Origin: Proteiniclasticum sp.
GTDB taxonomy: Bacteria > Bacillota > Clostridia > Clostridiales > Clostridiaceae
Length of the DNA: 64,000 nt
Assembly (NCBI RefSeq): GCF_003514505.1
Contig: NZ_DOPX01000012.1
Location: 53,165 to 117,164, forward strand
Direction of reading: 5' to 3'
Within the stretch, counting starts at the first letter, position 1; the number at the start of each line of letters is the position of its first letter. Under the pieces are notes generated by a model. The model saw only the letters and a program-made list of their open reading frames with translations. It ran no database searches and was not told the origin of the DNA. The translations under genes were made by a program, and so were the position numbers. Positions 1-8,259 of this stretch are shown here, piece by piece.

Positions 1-444
1 AGCCGCAAGCTCTTCTAAATCCGCGGAAATGTCCATGGTTGTTTCCGCGCCTCTATGTACACCACCGATGCCGCCTGTAGCGAAAATCTTGATCCCCGCC
101 ATATCGGCAATGATCATTGTGGATGCAACTGTGGTCGCACCATCTTTCTTCATAGAAACAATATAAGGGATATCCCTTCTGGAGACCTTTGCAACATCAG
201 GAGCTTTCCCCATATAATCGATCTCTTCTTTCGTAAGCCCTGCTTTCAGAACACCACCAATGATACCGATGGTTGCAGGAACTGCGCCGTTTTCTCTGAT
301 GATTTCTTCCACTCGAAGGGCAGTTTCAACATTTTTAGGATATGGCATTCCATGAGATATAATCGTGGACTCCAATGCCACCACTGGCTTTCCGTTTTCT
401 AGCGCTTCCTTTACTTCCTGGCTTGTAACTACATACTGATTCAT
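1..444 (-). CDS. psuG: Pseudouridine-5'-phosphate glycosidase, C-terminus cut by window edge
   Basis: The enzyme reversibly cleaves pseudouridine 5'-phosphate into uracil and ribose 5-phosphate in the cytoplasm. It is the second step of pseudouridine breakdown, after phosphorylation by a PfkB kinase. The 148 visible residues begin at an ATG (442-444) and carry the family's N-terminal block ALESTIISHGMPYPKN, with a glutamate near residue 25 that probably matches the catalytic one, and the block FATGGIGGVHRG. The family is about 300 residues, so roughly half lies beyond base 1. Its ATG overlaps the stop of the upstream kinase (ATGA), indicating translational coupling. The kinase-glycosidase pairing supports the assignment. 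Confidence 0.93.
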   Translation of the reverse strand, partial: MNQYVVTSQEVKEALENGKPVVALESTIISHGMPYPKNVETALRVEEIIRENGAVPATIGIIGGVLKAGLTKEEIDYMGKAPDVAKVSRRDIPYIVSMKKDGATTVASTMIIADMAGIKIFATGGIGGVHRGAETTMDISADLEELAA

Positions 445-1553
445 TTCATTTCCTCCACTTTTTTCATTATTTTTCTGATTTCACTTTCGGACAGGTCCGG
501 ATTAATGGTTTCATAGGCATTCATGGCCATGACGGATGCTCCAATGGCGAATCTCACTTTATCCTTGATTGGAAAACCATGGAGCTCTGAGTAAACTAAA
601 GCTGCCTGAAATGCATCTCCCGCTCCCGTGGCATTCTTTGGTGTCATCTTTGGTGCTTTCATTATCCCGTTCTTAAGACCATCGCTATAAAAAACGCCTT
701 CAGGTCCCAATGTAATAAAAACATTCTTCACCCCTTCGGCATGGAAAAATCCACAGGCTTTCTCCAAATCATGATGATTTTGGATGGCTATGCCTGATAG
801 AGCTTCTGCTTCCAGCCTGTTTGGTTTTATGGTATGGAATGCCCCAATAACACTCTTTGCTCGCAATGCTTTGGTATGGGATACGGTATCCAAAAACAGA
901 TCGTTCTCCTTGAATAAATCTACCCCATATCGGAAGATTTCCTCTTCCAAATTCGTATCAAATACGATCACCTGACTTTTAAGAATCACTTGTTTAGAAT
1001 CTTCCAGATATTTTCTGTCCAGCTTCTTGAAAATATTCATCGAAGCAATGGCAAGATCCATATCATTTTCATGGTCAAGAATGGCCAGATACGTTCCCGT
1101 ACCTTCCTCTTGCACTCTCTTCACATGGCTCATATCGATGCCGATTTTTTCTGATTCTTTGATGATCTGATCTCCATATATGTCTTCACCAACGACAGTG
1201 AACATTTTGGTATGTGTACCTAGTCTTGCAAGATTCTCCGCTATATTTCTTCCTACGCCGCCCAGGGAGACTTTTACGCCACCCGGATTAGAATCCTGAC
1301 GTTTCAGTTCATGAAATGGATAACCCACAATATCCATGTTGGCACCACCTATGACAGACACGTGATCTCTCTCATCAACCACATAGCCTCGTCCTCTTAT
1401 GATTCCTTTTCTCGTGAGATTGGTGATATGGACAGCTACGGAGGATCTTGTGATTTGAAGCGCTTCCGCAATCTCTTGTTGCGATACAAATGGATTCTTC
1501 TTGATGATTTCTATAATCTCGAATTCTCTCTGTGTAATTTTGATCACCTCCAA
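441..1553 (-). CDS. psuK: Winged-helix DNA-binding domain fused to PfkB-family (pseudouridine) kinase
   Basis: Residues about 7-60 form a winged helix-turn-helix with the recognition stretch VSQQEIAEALQITRSSVAVH. Residues about 64-360 are a PfkB sugar kinase with GGANMDIVG, GGVGRNIAENLARLG and the ATP-site signature ATGAGDAF (catalytic Asp about 313). With psuG overlapping its stop codon, the likely role is pseudouridine kinase that also binds DNA, probably its own promoter. The outermost in-frame start is TTG at 1553, but the perfect Shine-Dalgarno GGAGGTGATC (1542-1551) lies inside that reading frame and points to an AUU codon at 1536-1538, where family-like sequence (TQREFEIIEII) begins. 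Substrate could instead be another nucleoside; the start codon is uncertain. Confidence 0.85.
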   Translation of the reverse strand: MEVIKITQREFEIIEIIKKNPFVSQQEIAEALQITRSSVAVHITNLTRKGIIRGRGYVVDERDHVSVIGGANMDIVGYPFHELKRQDSNPGGVKVSLGGVGRNIAENLARLGTHTKMFTVVGEDIYGDQIIKESEKIGIDMSHVKRVQEEGTGTYLAILDHENDMDLAIASMNIFKKLDRKYLEDSKQVILKSQVIVFDTNLEEEIFRYGVDLFKENDLFLDTVSHTKALRAKSVIGAFHTIKPNRLEAEALSGIAIQNHHDLEKACGFFHAEGVKNVFITLGPEGVFYSDGLKNGIMKAPKMTPKNATGAGDAFQAALVYSELHGFPIKDKVRFAIGASVMAMNAYETINPDLSESEIRKIMKKVEEMK

Positions 1554-1554
1554 A

Positions 1555-1582
1555 TAAGCTAATGCTTAATTAATAAGCTTAT
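1555..1582. promoter_or_regulatory. Pair of dyads in the psuK leader, candidate autoregulatory operator
   Basis: TAAGC-TAAT-GCTTA (1555-1568) and the perfect 10-bp palindrome ATAAGCTTAT (1573-1582) both use the half-site TAAGC. They lie between the predicted transcription start and the ribosome binding site. Position suits repression by the helix-turn-helix domain of the kinase encoded downstream. That link is inferred. Confidence 0.5.
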
Positions 1583-1588
1583 GTTAGT

Positions 1589-1617
1589 ATTATAATGTAA
1601 AATTATTCCAGAATCAA
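1589..1617 (-). promoter_or_regulatory. Sigma-A type promoter of the psuK-psuG operon
   Basis: On the minus strand a -35 TTGATT (1612-1617) and a perfect -10 TATAAT (1589-1594) are separated by 17 bp. Transcription would start near 1582, immediately before the inverted repeats in the leader. It is the only good promoter in front of the kinase gene. Confidence 0.7.
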
Positions 1618-1629
1618 GAGCTTACACAA

Positions 1630-1656
1630 AAAAAATAACCGCAGAAAACTGCGGTT
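1630..1656 (-). terminator. Rho-independent terminator after the zinc-ribbon gene
   Basis: AACCGCAG/CTGCGGTT stem (1637-1656) with a four-base loop, followed on the minus strand by ATTTTTTTT. The stem overlaps the stop codon. Confidence 0.85.
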
Positions 1657-2468
1657 TATCGTTTAATATCTACAAGGAGCCTGTTATACTCCTCATGCAA
1701 CTCTATCAGGTTGTCTTTCGTTTCGGATGTGATATCTCCCGAAATCATTTGAGCAATTGAATTTTCAACATTCTTCAGCACTCCTAATGTCTCATACTTT
1801 GCCAAATAAGTTTCAGGAGGCAATGCAAGCTCTTCCACCAGGACATTCAGCGTGGCGCTTCGCTCTTTCAGGTCATATACATCGGACACATCCAGGACTT
1901 TATTCACTATCCCATTGAAAACATCTCCAAGCCCCAGACCTTTCATGAATCTGTTGACACGAAGTGTCGTCAGATGCGCGATATTCTCTTCTATGAGCTT
2001 GCCCTGACTTTCATAGCTTTCAACAACCGTATTAAACTTCTCCCGATAGTTCTCCAGCTGTTTCAGCTCTTCAGCCAATACTTGCTGCTGCTTTTCTATC
2101 TCCGCTTGAGCGATACGCTCTTGTTGGGTATCCACAGCAATTTTTACAGCATTATACGCTACAAACACAAACAAAGCCAACAGAATAACCAATGTCATGC
2201 GCATTATGACAGACTTTTTGGGCTTATTGAGTTCACGTTCAGGATCGTAAATTCCATCCTCATCCGGACTTTTTCTTCGCTCATAAAACGGACGGCTTTC
2301 ATCTTTTACAACCTGCGGATTGTGATCTTGTGTCCGGGAACTTATGAACTTTTGATGATCCGAGCTATATCCGCCCAGAGTAACTTTTTTTCCAGTTAAA
2401 GGAGAACCGCACTGGTTGCAGTACTTGCTTCCCTCAACATTGCCATGTCCACAAATCGAACACTTCAA
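1656..2468 (-). CDS. Zinc-ribbon, single-pass membrane protein with coiled coil, unknown function
   Basis: A 270-residue protein of unknown role. It opens with a zinc ribbon (C3-x2-C6 and C17-x2-C20, ending CNQCGSP), then a charged, probably disordered stretch to about residue 85, one membrane helix at about 90-110 (MTLVILLALFVFVAY), and a Q/E-rich coiled coil at 111-150 followed by a helical C-terminal domain. The start is TTG (2466-2468) preceded by AGGTGATGG; no ATG in frame is better placed. It is transcribed alone, with a terminator at its 3' end. Zinc-ribbon membrane proteins of this layout are common in Firmicutes and mostly uncharacterised. Confidence 0.75.
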   Translation of the reverse strand: MKCSICGHGNVEGSKYCNQCGSPLTGKKVTLGGYSSDHQKFISSRTQDHNPQVVKDESRPFYERRKSPDEDGIYDPERELNKPKKSVIMRMTLVILLALFVFVAYNAVKIAVDTQQERIAQAEIEKQQQVLAEELKQLENYREKFNTVVESYESQGKLIEENIAHLTTLRVNRFMKGLGLGDVFNGIVNKVLDVSDVYDLKERSATLNVLVEELALPPETYLAKYETLGVLKNVENSIAQMISGDITSETKDNLIELHEEYNRLLVDIKR

Positions 2469-2583
2469 AATCCATCACCTACTTTATTATTAGTTCCACT
2501 ATACACCAGTGACATTATACGATTCTTTGCAAAGCATAAACTTTTCCTTAAAAGTGAATCTGTTTGAATCAAAATCTTGAAAT

Positions 2584-2613
2584 AAAAAAGACCAGATATC
2601 ACAATATCTGATC
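2584..2613 (-). terminator. Rho-independent terminator of the ZIP transporter gene
   Basis: Minus-strand stem GATCAGATAT/ATATCTGGTC followed by TTTTTT, about 15 bases after the transporter stop codon. Confidence 0.75.
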
Positions 2614-2627
2614 CATTCCTTCTTGTA

Positions 2628-3440
2628 TTATCCAAGTGCAACATCCAGAATCATCATGATGGTAAAACCTACCATAACACCCATGGTTGCATAGTCTGAG
2701 TTATTGTTTGACTGCGCTTCAGGTATCAGTTCTTCCACAACCACATAAATCATTGCACCAGCTGCAAAGCAAAGTGCAAAGGGAAGAATACTTCTCATGC
2801 TTAGAACAAGCAGAGCCCCCAAAACACCTGCAATGGGCTCAACGATTCCTGAAGCCTGACCATAAAGAAATGCTTTTGTTCTGCTCATCCCTTCACGCCT
2901 GAGTGGAATAGAAACCGCTGCCCCTTCAGGAAAATTCTGAAGGCCGATACCAATGGCAAGAGCAATGGCTCCCATGAGACTCGAGGATTCAATTCCGGCT
3001 GCTACAGCCCCAAAAGCTACCCCCACCGCCAGCCCTTCTGGAATATTGTGAAGAGTTATGGCTAGGACCAGCAAAACACTTCGCTGCCAGGATGTTTTAG
3101 GACCTTCCTTTACTTTGGGACCTAATCCAAGGTGCATATGGGGAAGAGTCTTATCTACAATAAATAGAAACAGACCACCTGACATGAATCCCATGGCCGC
3201 CATAAGCCATGGATTGAATCCCATTTCTTCAGCCAGGTCAATACCCGGACTGATCAGCGACCAGAAACTTGCAGCGATCATTACACCTGCAGCGAACCCC
3301 AACATCGTATCAAACACTTTTTTATGAATGGTTTTAAAGAAGAAAACCAGCGCTGATCCCAGGGCCGTAACTCCCCATGTAAACAGCGTGGCAAATAAGG
3401 CTTGAATGGTGGGATCGAAACGTTCAAAGAATGCAACCAT
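2628..3440 (-). CDS. ZIP-family divalent metal (zinc) transporter
   Basis: A 270-residue inner-membrane protein with about eight hydrophobic helices. It carries the two ZIP-family metal-site signatures HNIPEGLAVGVAFG (helix 4) and NFPEGAAVSIPL (helix 5), which supply His/Asn/Glu ligands. A short histidine-containing loop (LPHMHLGLG) lies between helices 3 and 4. ZIP proteins of the GufA/ZupT type move Zn2+ and related cations into the cytoplasm. The ATG follows TTGAGGTGAACCT. It has its own terminator, and the next gene upstream is yebC. Metal specificity cannot be read from sequence. Confidence 0.9.
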   Translation of the reverse strand: MVAFFERFDPTIQALFATLFTWGVTALGSALVFFFKTIHKKVFDTMLGFAAGVMIAASFWSLISPGIDLAEEMGFNPWLMAAMGFMSGGLFLFIVDKTLPHMHLGLGPKVKEGPKTSWQRSVLLVLAITLHNIPEGLAVGVAFGAVAAGIESSSLMGAIALAIGIGLQNFPEGAAVSIPLRREGMSRTKAFLYGQASGIVEPIAGVLGALLVLSMRSILPFALCFAAGAMIYVVVEELIPEAQSNNNSDYATMGVMVGFTIMMILDVALG

Positions 3441-3471
3441 AGGTTCACCTCAACTTCCTGTGTTTTTATGC

Positions 3472-4209
3472 CTATCCTTCAAAATCCTCATGGAACTCTG
3501 CATTATGATAAACATTATCCACATCTTCATCTTCCAGCAGCTTATCCACTAATTTTTGGAAGAGGATGGATGTTTCTATATCCAACGACGTAGTCACATT
3601 AGGAATCATAGTCACTTCACCCTCGAGGATTTCAATTCCCGCTTCTGATATCGCCGCTTTTACAGCATCAAATGCTTCAGGCTCTGTAATGATTTCTAGA
3701 ACCTCTTCTTCGGAAGTCATATCCTCAGCCCCACTTTCCAGCGCAAGCATCATGATTTCTTCTTCATCCAACTCTTCCGTCTTCTCGATGACAATCTGGC
3801 CCTTCTTATTGAACATAAACATAACTGAACCGGAAGTACCTAGATTTCCACCGAACTTATCAAAGATATGTCTTACATTTCCTGCTGTTCTGTTCTTATT
3901 GTCCGTATAAGCTTCCACAATCACTGCTACGCCATTGGGGCCATATCCTTCATAAACCATGTCTTCGTAATTTGCGCTGTTTACATCTCCAGCAGCTTTC
4001 TTCAGCAATCTTGTGATGTTGTCATTGGGCATGTTGGCCGCTTTCGCCTTTAGTATCACATCCCGCAGCTTTGCATTGGTTTCTGGATTGGTTCCATCCT
4101 TCGCTGCCATCATCAGTTCCTTGCCGATTTTAGTAAATATCTTTCCTCTTTTGGCATCTACCTTGCTTTTTTTCGCTTGAATATTATGCCATTTAGAATG
4201 TCCTGACAT
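3472..4209 (-). CDS. yebC: YebC/PmpR-family protein
   Basis: A 245-residue cytoplasmic protein beginning with the invariant family start MSGHSKWHNIQAKK. That ATG (4207-4209) lies 8 nt after GGAGGG, so I prefer it over an upstream GTG at 4218 that would overlap the ribosome binding site. The conserved core includes GKIFTKIGKELMMAAK and MVYEGYGPNGVAVIVEAYTD. The family was long annotated as transcriptional regulators. More recent work links members to translation through proline-rich stretches. Length and motifs match full-length family members. It sits downstream of the hflX-yigZ cluster on the same strand. Confidence 0.93.
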   Translation of the reverse strand: MSGHSKWHNIQAKKSKVDAKRGKIFTKIGKELMMAAKDGTNPETNAKLRDVILKAKAANMPNDNITRLLKKAAGDVNSANYEDMVYEGYGPNGVAVIVEAYTDNKNRTAGNVRHIFDKFGGNLGTSGSVMFMFNKKGQIVIEKTEELDEEEIMMLALESGAEDMTSEEEVLEIITEPEAFDAVKAAISEAGIEILEGEVTMIPNVTTSLDIETSILFQKLVDKLLEDEDVDNVYHNAEFHEDFEG

Positions 4210-4256
4210 ATCAATCACCCTCCATTTTCTTACAATCCACTATTATAGCACTCCTG

Positions 4257-4913
4257 CTAGCCTTCTTCAAACTCTTTATAGAGCCGCTGCTCCATCTTGT
4301 AGTATAAAGATGCATCTGAAACTGAAATTCTTGCATGGCTGGATGTAAGGTTGACTATATCGCTTTTTAGTATTTGCAGTGCAGTTTCTTCAATGTAGAT
4401 TTTCAGTGTAACCTCTGAAGTGTACTCAATCTCTTCTGTCTCAATCTGCTTTTCCCTCAGGTAGTGTTGAACCTTCCCTAAAAGATCATATTCAATGTGC
4501 AGGTCCACTTCAAAACCGAGAACCCGTTCCACAATACCAGAAGCTTTTACAGCATCCGATGCTCCTTTCACGTAGGCTCTAGTTAAGCCGCCAGCTCCAA
4601 GAAGGATCCCGCCAAAGTACCTTGTGACCACAACGCACACATTTCTCAAGTCATTTTTCTTAAGAACCTCGAGTATGGGAATCCCCCCAGTACCTTGTGG
4701 TTCCCCATCATCGCTGTATCTTTGAACATTCATGTTCTCACCAATGGTGTAGGCATACACATGATGCCTCGCATCTTTATACTTCGCTTTGATTCCATCA
4801 ATAAATGCTCTTGCTTCCTCTTCTGAGAAAACCCTTTTACAAGCTCCTATAAAAGTAGATTTCTTTTCTACAAATTCTGTCTCTGATCTTCGTAAAACCG
4901 TTTTATATCCCAT
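4257..4913 (-). CDS. yigZ: YigZ / IMPACT-family protein
   Basis: A 218-residue protein with the UPF0029/IMPACT N-terminal domain. Visible signatures are KSTFIGACKRV, HHVYAYTIG, RYSDDGEPQGTGGIPIL and TRYFGGILLGAGGLTRAY, followed by a DUF1949-type ferredoxin-like domain. The biochemical role is not established in bacteria; the eukaryotic relative IMPACT affects Gcn1/Gcn2 signalling at the ribosome. Its ATG overlaps the upstream nucleotidyltransferase stop by one base (TAATG), so the two are probably co-translated with hflX. Confidence 0.9.
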   Translation of the reverse strand: MGYKTVLRRSETEFVEKKSTFIGACKRVFSEEEARAFIDGIKAKYKDARHHVYAYTIGENMNVQRYSDDGEPQGTGGIPILEVLKKNDLRNVCVVVTRYFGGILLGAGGLTRAYVKGASDAVKASGIVERVLGFEVDLHIEYDLLGKVQHYLREKQIETEEIEYTSEVTLKIYIEETALQILKSDIVNLTSSHARISVSDASLYYKMEQRLYKEFEEG

Positions 4914-5806
4914 TACAGCCAGTACACATTCTCCTTTATAAGTTCTTTTCCGGAAGGCGTCTTCACTTCTCTGAAGTCTCTTTTTAAAAGATTCTTGTGA
5001 TGAAGGAGGTTCAGAATGCCTTCCATCTGTATATCGAAGTTCTGGAACAAATGGTCTGCAATGATCTCCCTCGCACTCATAGGTTGTGATTTATCTCTGA
5101 AGTACTGCAGAATCACTTCAGAAGCTTCTGTGATCTCCTGATCTATGGTCTGTTTCAGGTACTTGTTCACCTGTCTAATTTTCTTCTCTAGATTTTCACC
5201 AGAAACCAGGTATTGGTATTTTTCCTCATAGACCGGATCAAGACCAGCAGCCATCCCTATGGTATCTTTGGAGATCATATACCCTCTGGAGTTGACATAA
5301 ACGGATGCATAGAGCTCCATGGACTCCAGAACAGAATTGTATGCACCATAAAAGTTTCTGTTATGAAGAAACTTATCTGTCGCATCTATGCTCTTGATGA
5401 GTTTGCCCAAGTAAGACAGTGTCCATTTTCTTCTGTCCATTTCAGGATAGAATCTGCATTGGTTATAATGCTCTGTAATATCACCGTCTTTTGAGAAAAC
5501 AAGCTTTGAAGAGGAAAAAATCCTATGAATATAGCTTCCCTTCACCTCAAGCCCTTTTAATGTCATGAACTCTTTCTTGCTCATCACCTTAAAATGTACT
5601 GGCACCCCATGTTCCATTGAATAGACATTTTCGACGCCCTCTTCTTCACCATCATAAATCACAAAGAAATCAATATCTGAGTTTTCCCAAAGATCTCCAT
5701 TGACAATGCTGCCAAAAACAAAAGCTGCCAGAATATCTCGTGTATCACTCATACTCTTGGTTACTTCATGATAAACTCTCTGATATTCAATGATAAGATT
5801 CTTCAT
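4913..5806 (-). CDS. Nucleotidyltransferase-domain protein, unknown substrate
   Basis: A 297-residue protein whose N-terminus holds the polymerase-beta-type nucleotidyltransferase signature: FGSIVNGDLWENSDIDFFVIYD with G-S and the metal-binding D-x-D pair, around residues 35-55. The middle is helical. The C-terminus (SAREIIADHLFQNFDIQMEGIL) may be a small helical or winged domain. The ATG at 5804-5806 has GGAGG about 8 nt upstream; an upstream in-frame start would lie deep in hflX. It overlaps the hflX stop by 20 nt and yigZ by 1 nt. Relatives include MNT-type antitoxins and antibiotic nucleotidyltransferases, but no HEPN partner is visible, so the substrate is unknown. Confidence 0.8.
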   Translation of the reverse strand: MKNLIIEYQRVYHEVTKSMSDTRDILAAFVFGSIVNGDLWENSDIDFFVIYDGEEEGVENVYSMEHGVPVHFKVMSKKEFMTLKGLEVKGSYIHRIFSSSKLVFSKDGDITEHYNQCRFYPEMDRRKWTLSYLGKLIKSIDATDKFLHNRNFYGAYNSVLESMELYASVYVNSRGYMISKDTIGMAAGLDPVYEEKYQYLVSGENLEKKIRQVNKYLKQTIDQEITEASEVILQYFRDKSQPMSAREIIADHLFQNFDIQMEGILNLLHHKNLLKRDFREVKTPSGKELIKENVYWL

Positions 5807-7595
5807 GGTCTCCTCCTTCAATGATAAAGGGTTCAAATTTCACAAAGTCTTTTTTCAGGATCTTGGCTCTGATCTTCGTTCCCAGTTCCTCATAGGATTC
5901 CTGAAGCAGCACACCACTTTCATGAACAGATGAGATGAGTTTCTGCTGGTCATATGGTATCAGTGCTTCTATTTCCAGCAAATGATCTGGAAGAACCTCG
6001 TTGAACAGCGCCATCAGTTCTTTCAGATTCGTCCCATTTTTTGCAGATATCTCAATAATTGGATACTTCCCATGGTAAAGTTCTTCCACTTGCTCTGTGA
6101 CATAACTCTTCCCTTTATCAATTTTATTGATGGCAATGATTCTTCTTGTTTCACCAGCACCAATCTCATGGAGCACTTCATCCACTGCAACTGCTTGTTT
6201 CAGACAGTCATCCACTGATCCGTCAATCACATGAACCAAGAGATCTGAATAGATTACTTCTTCCAGTGTGGATTTAAATGCTTCCACAAGATCATGGGGG
6301 AGCTTTCTGACAAAACCTACCGTATCTGTTAATGTCACCACTCTATTATTTTCAAGACTTAATGCTCTTGTGGTTGTATCAAGTGTTGCAAAGAGCATAT
6401 CCTTTTCCAAAACCTTTTCTTTCACCACCGCATCTTTTGATGCAATATCAGCCAAAGCATTTCTGAGTGTGGATTTACCAGAATTGGTATACCCCACCAG
6501 GGAAATTCTTGGAATCTCATTCTGATTTCGGTTTTCTCTCTGGACTCCTCTAATAGCTACAACTTTTTTCAGTTCGTTTCTTAGATCATTCACTCTCTCT
6601 CGGATCTTTCGACGGTCAATCTCAAGTTTCTGCTCACCAGGCCCTCTCGTTCCAATGCCTCCACCGGTTCTGGACATAACCGTACCAAGACCAATAAGTC
6701 TGGACATTCTATATTTCAATTGAGCCAGTTCCACCTGAAGCTTTGCTTCTTTACTTCTGGCTCTTTTCGCGAAAATCTCTAGAATCAACGTCGTACGGTC
6801 AATGACTTTCACCCCAAGCTCATCCTCAAGGTTTCTGATCTGACTGCCAGACAGTTCGTCATCAGCGATGACCATATTGCTTCTCGAAAGCTGCAGTGCA
6901 TCTCTGATTTCAGACACTTTACCCTTGCCGACATAATATGCATTGTCCTGGGTTGCCCTCTTCTGATAGAGGAGTTCTCCTACAGAAACCTCTGCGGCTT
7001 TTGCCAGTTCCCGAAGTTCATAAAGACTTTCTTCCGAATCCAGCCCAATAAGAACCGCACGCTCTTCTTCCTCTTCCAAATCTTCCGCATCCAGAAGAAG
7101 ACCCTCATTAAAGAGGATCCGATCAATGATATTGAATCTTTGGGCTTCTTCAACACTAAGAGGTTTTGTGGCTTCCACATGAATTCTCTGATTTTCTACT
7201 GTGAGGAAGCCCATGACCACTTCAGGAGTTTCCTTGACCCCTATGGCAACGATCGCATCCAGTTTCATTTTTACCAGAGCTGAAATATCCAGCGCTGAAA
7301 GATTCGGATTGCCGTTGGGATGTGTATGAACGACCCGTACTCTTGAGAGTTTGTTGTCTCTCAAGTCCACCAAAGGCATGGAAACAGTACTGCTGTCACC
7401 AATGGTGACTTCCAGCACCTTTCCCTTTCGGTCAATTAGTACACTGACTTCACGGTTCAGTTCTTCTGTGGCTTTTGTCATAATTTGGATAATTTCGTCA
7501 TTTAAAAATGAATATTTTTCAGTTTTTATATCAAAAATCGCTTCCAATTCTTCTAGGATACGCTTCCGTACACCTTCAATATTTCCAGTAATCAC
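5787..7595 (-). CDS. hflX: Ribosome-associated GTPase HflX with JAMM-like N-terminal extension
   Basis: HflX binds the large ribosomal subunit and can split stalled or stressed ribosomes. This copy is 602 residues against roughly 410-430 for the classical form. The C-terminal two-thirds has the HflX domain (GKVSEIRDAL, RTGGGIGTRGPGEQKLE) and a GTPase with Walker A GYTNSGKST, switch II DTVGFVRKLPHDLVEAF and NKID. The first about 170 residues are extra and contain HTHPNGNPNLSALD (90-103), which fits the JAMM metalloprotease pattern HxH-x7-S-x2-D exactly, with a Glu near residue 49. The start is GTG (7593-7595) after AAAGGAGGG. It leads a cluster with the nucleotidyltransferase and yigZ. Confidence 0.93.
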   Translation of the reverse strand: MITGNIEGVRKRILEELEAIFDIKTEKYSFLNDEIIQIMTKATEELNREVSVLIDRKGKVLEVTIGDSSTVSMPLVDLRDNKLSRVRVVHTHPNGNPNLSALDISALVKMKLDAIVAIGVKETPEVVMGFLTVENQRIHVEATKPLSVEEAQRFNIIDRILFNEGLLLDAEDLEEEEERAVLIGLDSEESLYELRELAKAAEVSVGELLYQKRATQDNAYYVGKGKVSEIRDALQLSRSNMVIADDELSGSQIRNLEDELGVKVIDRTTLILEIFAKRARSKEAKLQVELAQLKYRMSRLIGLGTVMSRTGGGIGTRGPGEQKLEIDRRKIRERVNDLRNELKKVVAIRGVQRENRNQNEIPRISLVGYTNSGKSTLRNALADIASKDAVVKEKVLEKDMLFATLDTTTRALSLENNRVVTLTDTVGFVRKLPHDLVEAFKSTLEEVIYSDLLVHVIDGSVDDCLKQAVAVDEVLHEIGAGETRRIIAINKIDKGKSYVTEQVEELYHGKYPIIEISAKNGTNLKELMALFNEVLPDHLLEIEALIPYDQQKLISSVHESGVLLQESYEELGTKIRAKILKKDFVKFEPFIIEGGDHEESYH

Positions 7596-7622
7596 AAGAT
7601 TCCCTCCTTTTTTCCAAGGTTC

Positions 7623-7651
7623 TTGACATATTCACATCAATTATATATTAT
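7623..7651 (+). promoter_or_regulatory. Sigma-A promoter of hpt
   Basis: Perfect -35 TTGACA (7623-7628), 17-bp spacer, -10 TATTAT (7646-7651). It lies in the divergent gap between hflX and hpt. Confidence 0.75.
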
Positions 7652-7696
7652 TTACTTTAATATGTACACTTTGAAAGGAAACGGTGAAGGAAGCCC

Positions 7697-8218
7697 ATGG
7701 AAAACAAAGAGAGAAATATTCTCATATCAGCTGAGGAGATTCAGGATAAGGTTAAGATTGTAGGAGCACAAATTACTGAGGACTATAAAGGCAAAAAACT
7801 GTATGTGCTGTCTCTGCTTAGAGGTAGTTTTATTTTCACAGCGGATCTTGTGCGGGCCATCGATTTAGACACTACCATCGGCTTTATGACAACCTCATCT
7901 TACGGACATAGTGAAACATCCAATGGCAGCTGTAAAGTTGTGAATGATGTGCCTGACAACATCGAAGGCTATGATGTGCTCATTGTGGATGATATCATTG
8001 ATACCGGAATCACCATGGAGTTTGTCGTAGATTATGTCAAAGCCAAAGGTGCGAATTCAGTGAAGACATGTACCCTTTTAGATAAGCCATCCAGAAGAAA
8101 AGTAGAAATTACTGCTGATTACTGCTGCTTTGAAATCGAAGATGTCTTCGTTGTAGGATATGGTCTGAACTATGGAGATTTCTATCGAAATATCCCTTAT
8201 GTTTTCAACTGGAAATAG
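7697..8218 (+). CDS. hpt: Hypoxanthine phosphoribosyltransferase
   Basis: This purine salvage enzyme transfers the phosphoribosyl group from PRPP to hypoxanthine (and usually guanine) to give IMP/GMP. At 173 residues it is full length. It has the flexible-loop stretch TTSSYG (65-70) and the PRPP-binding loop VLIVDDIIDTGIT (94-106), plus a C-terminal VVGYGLNYGDFYRN typical of HPRT. The ATG follows AAGGAAGCCC. It is transcribed from a strong promoter and ends at a terminator before the penicillin-binding protein gene, so it appears monocistronic. Confidence 0.95.
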   Translation: MENKERNILISAEEIQDKVKIVGAQITEDYKGKKLYVLSLLRGSFIFTADLVRAIDLDTTIGFMTTSSYGHSETSNGSCKVVNDVPDNIEGYDVLIVDDIIDTGITMEFVVDYVKAKGANSVKTCTLLDKPSRRKVEITADYCCFEIEDVFVVGYGLNYGDFYRNIPYVFNWK

Positions 8219-8259
8219 TTCAAGAAGAGAATTGTCAAGGAATCTTAAGAGTTTAATAA

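Noticed and set aside
55..402. 115-codon plus-strand frame at the left edge
   Set aside because: It lies antisense to psuG, whose reading frame is clearly the real one.
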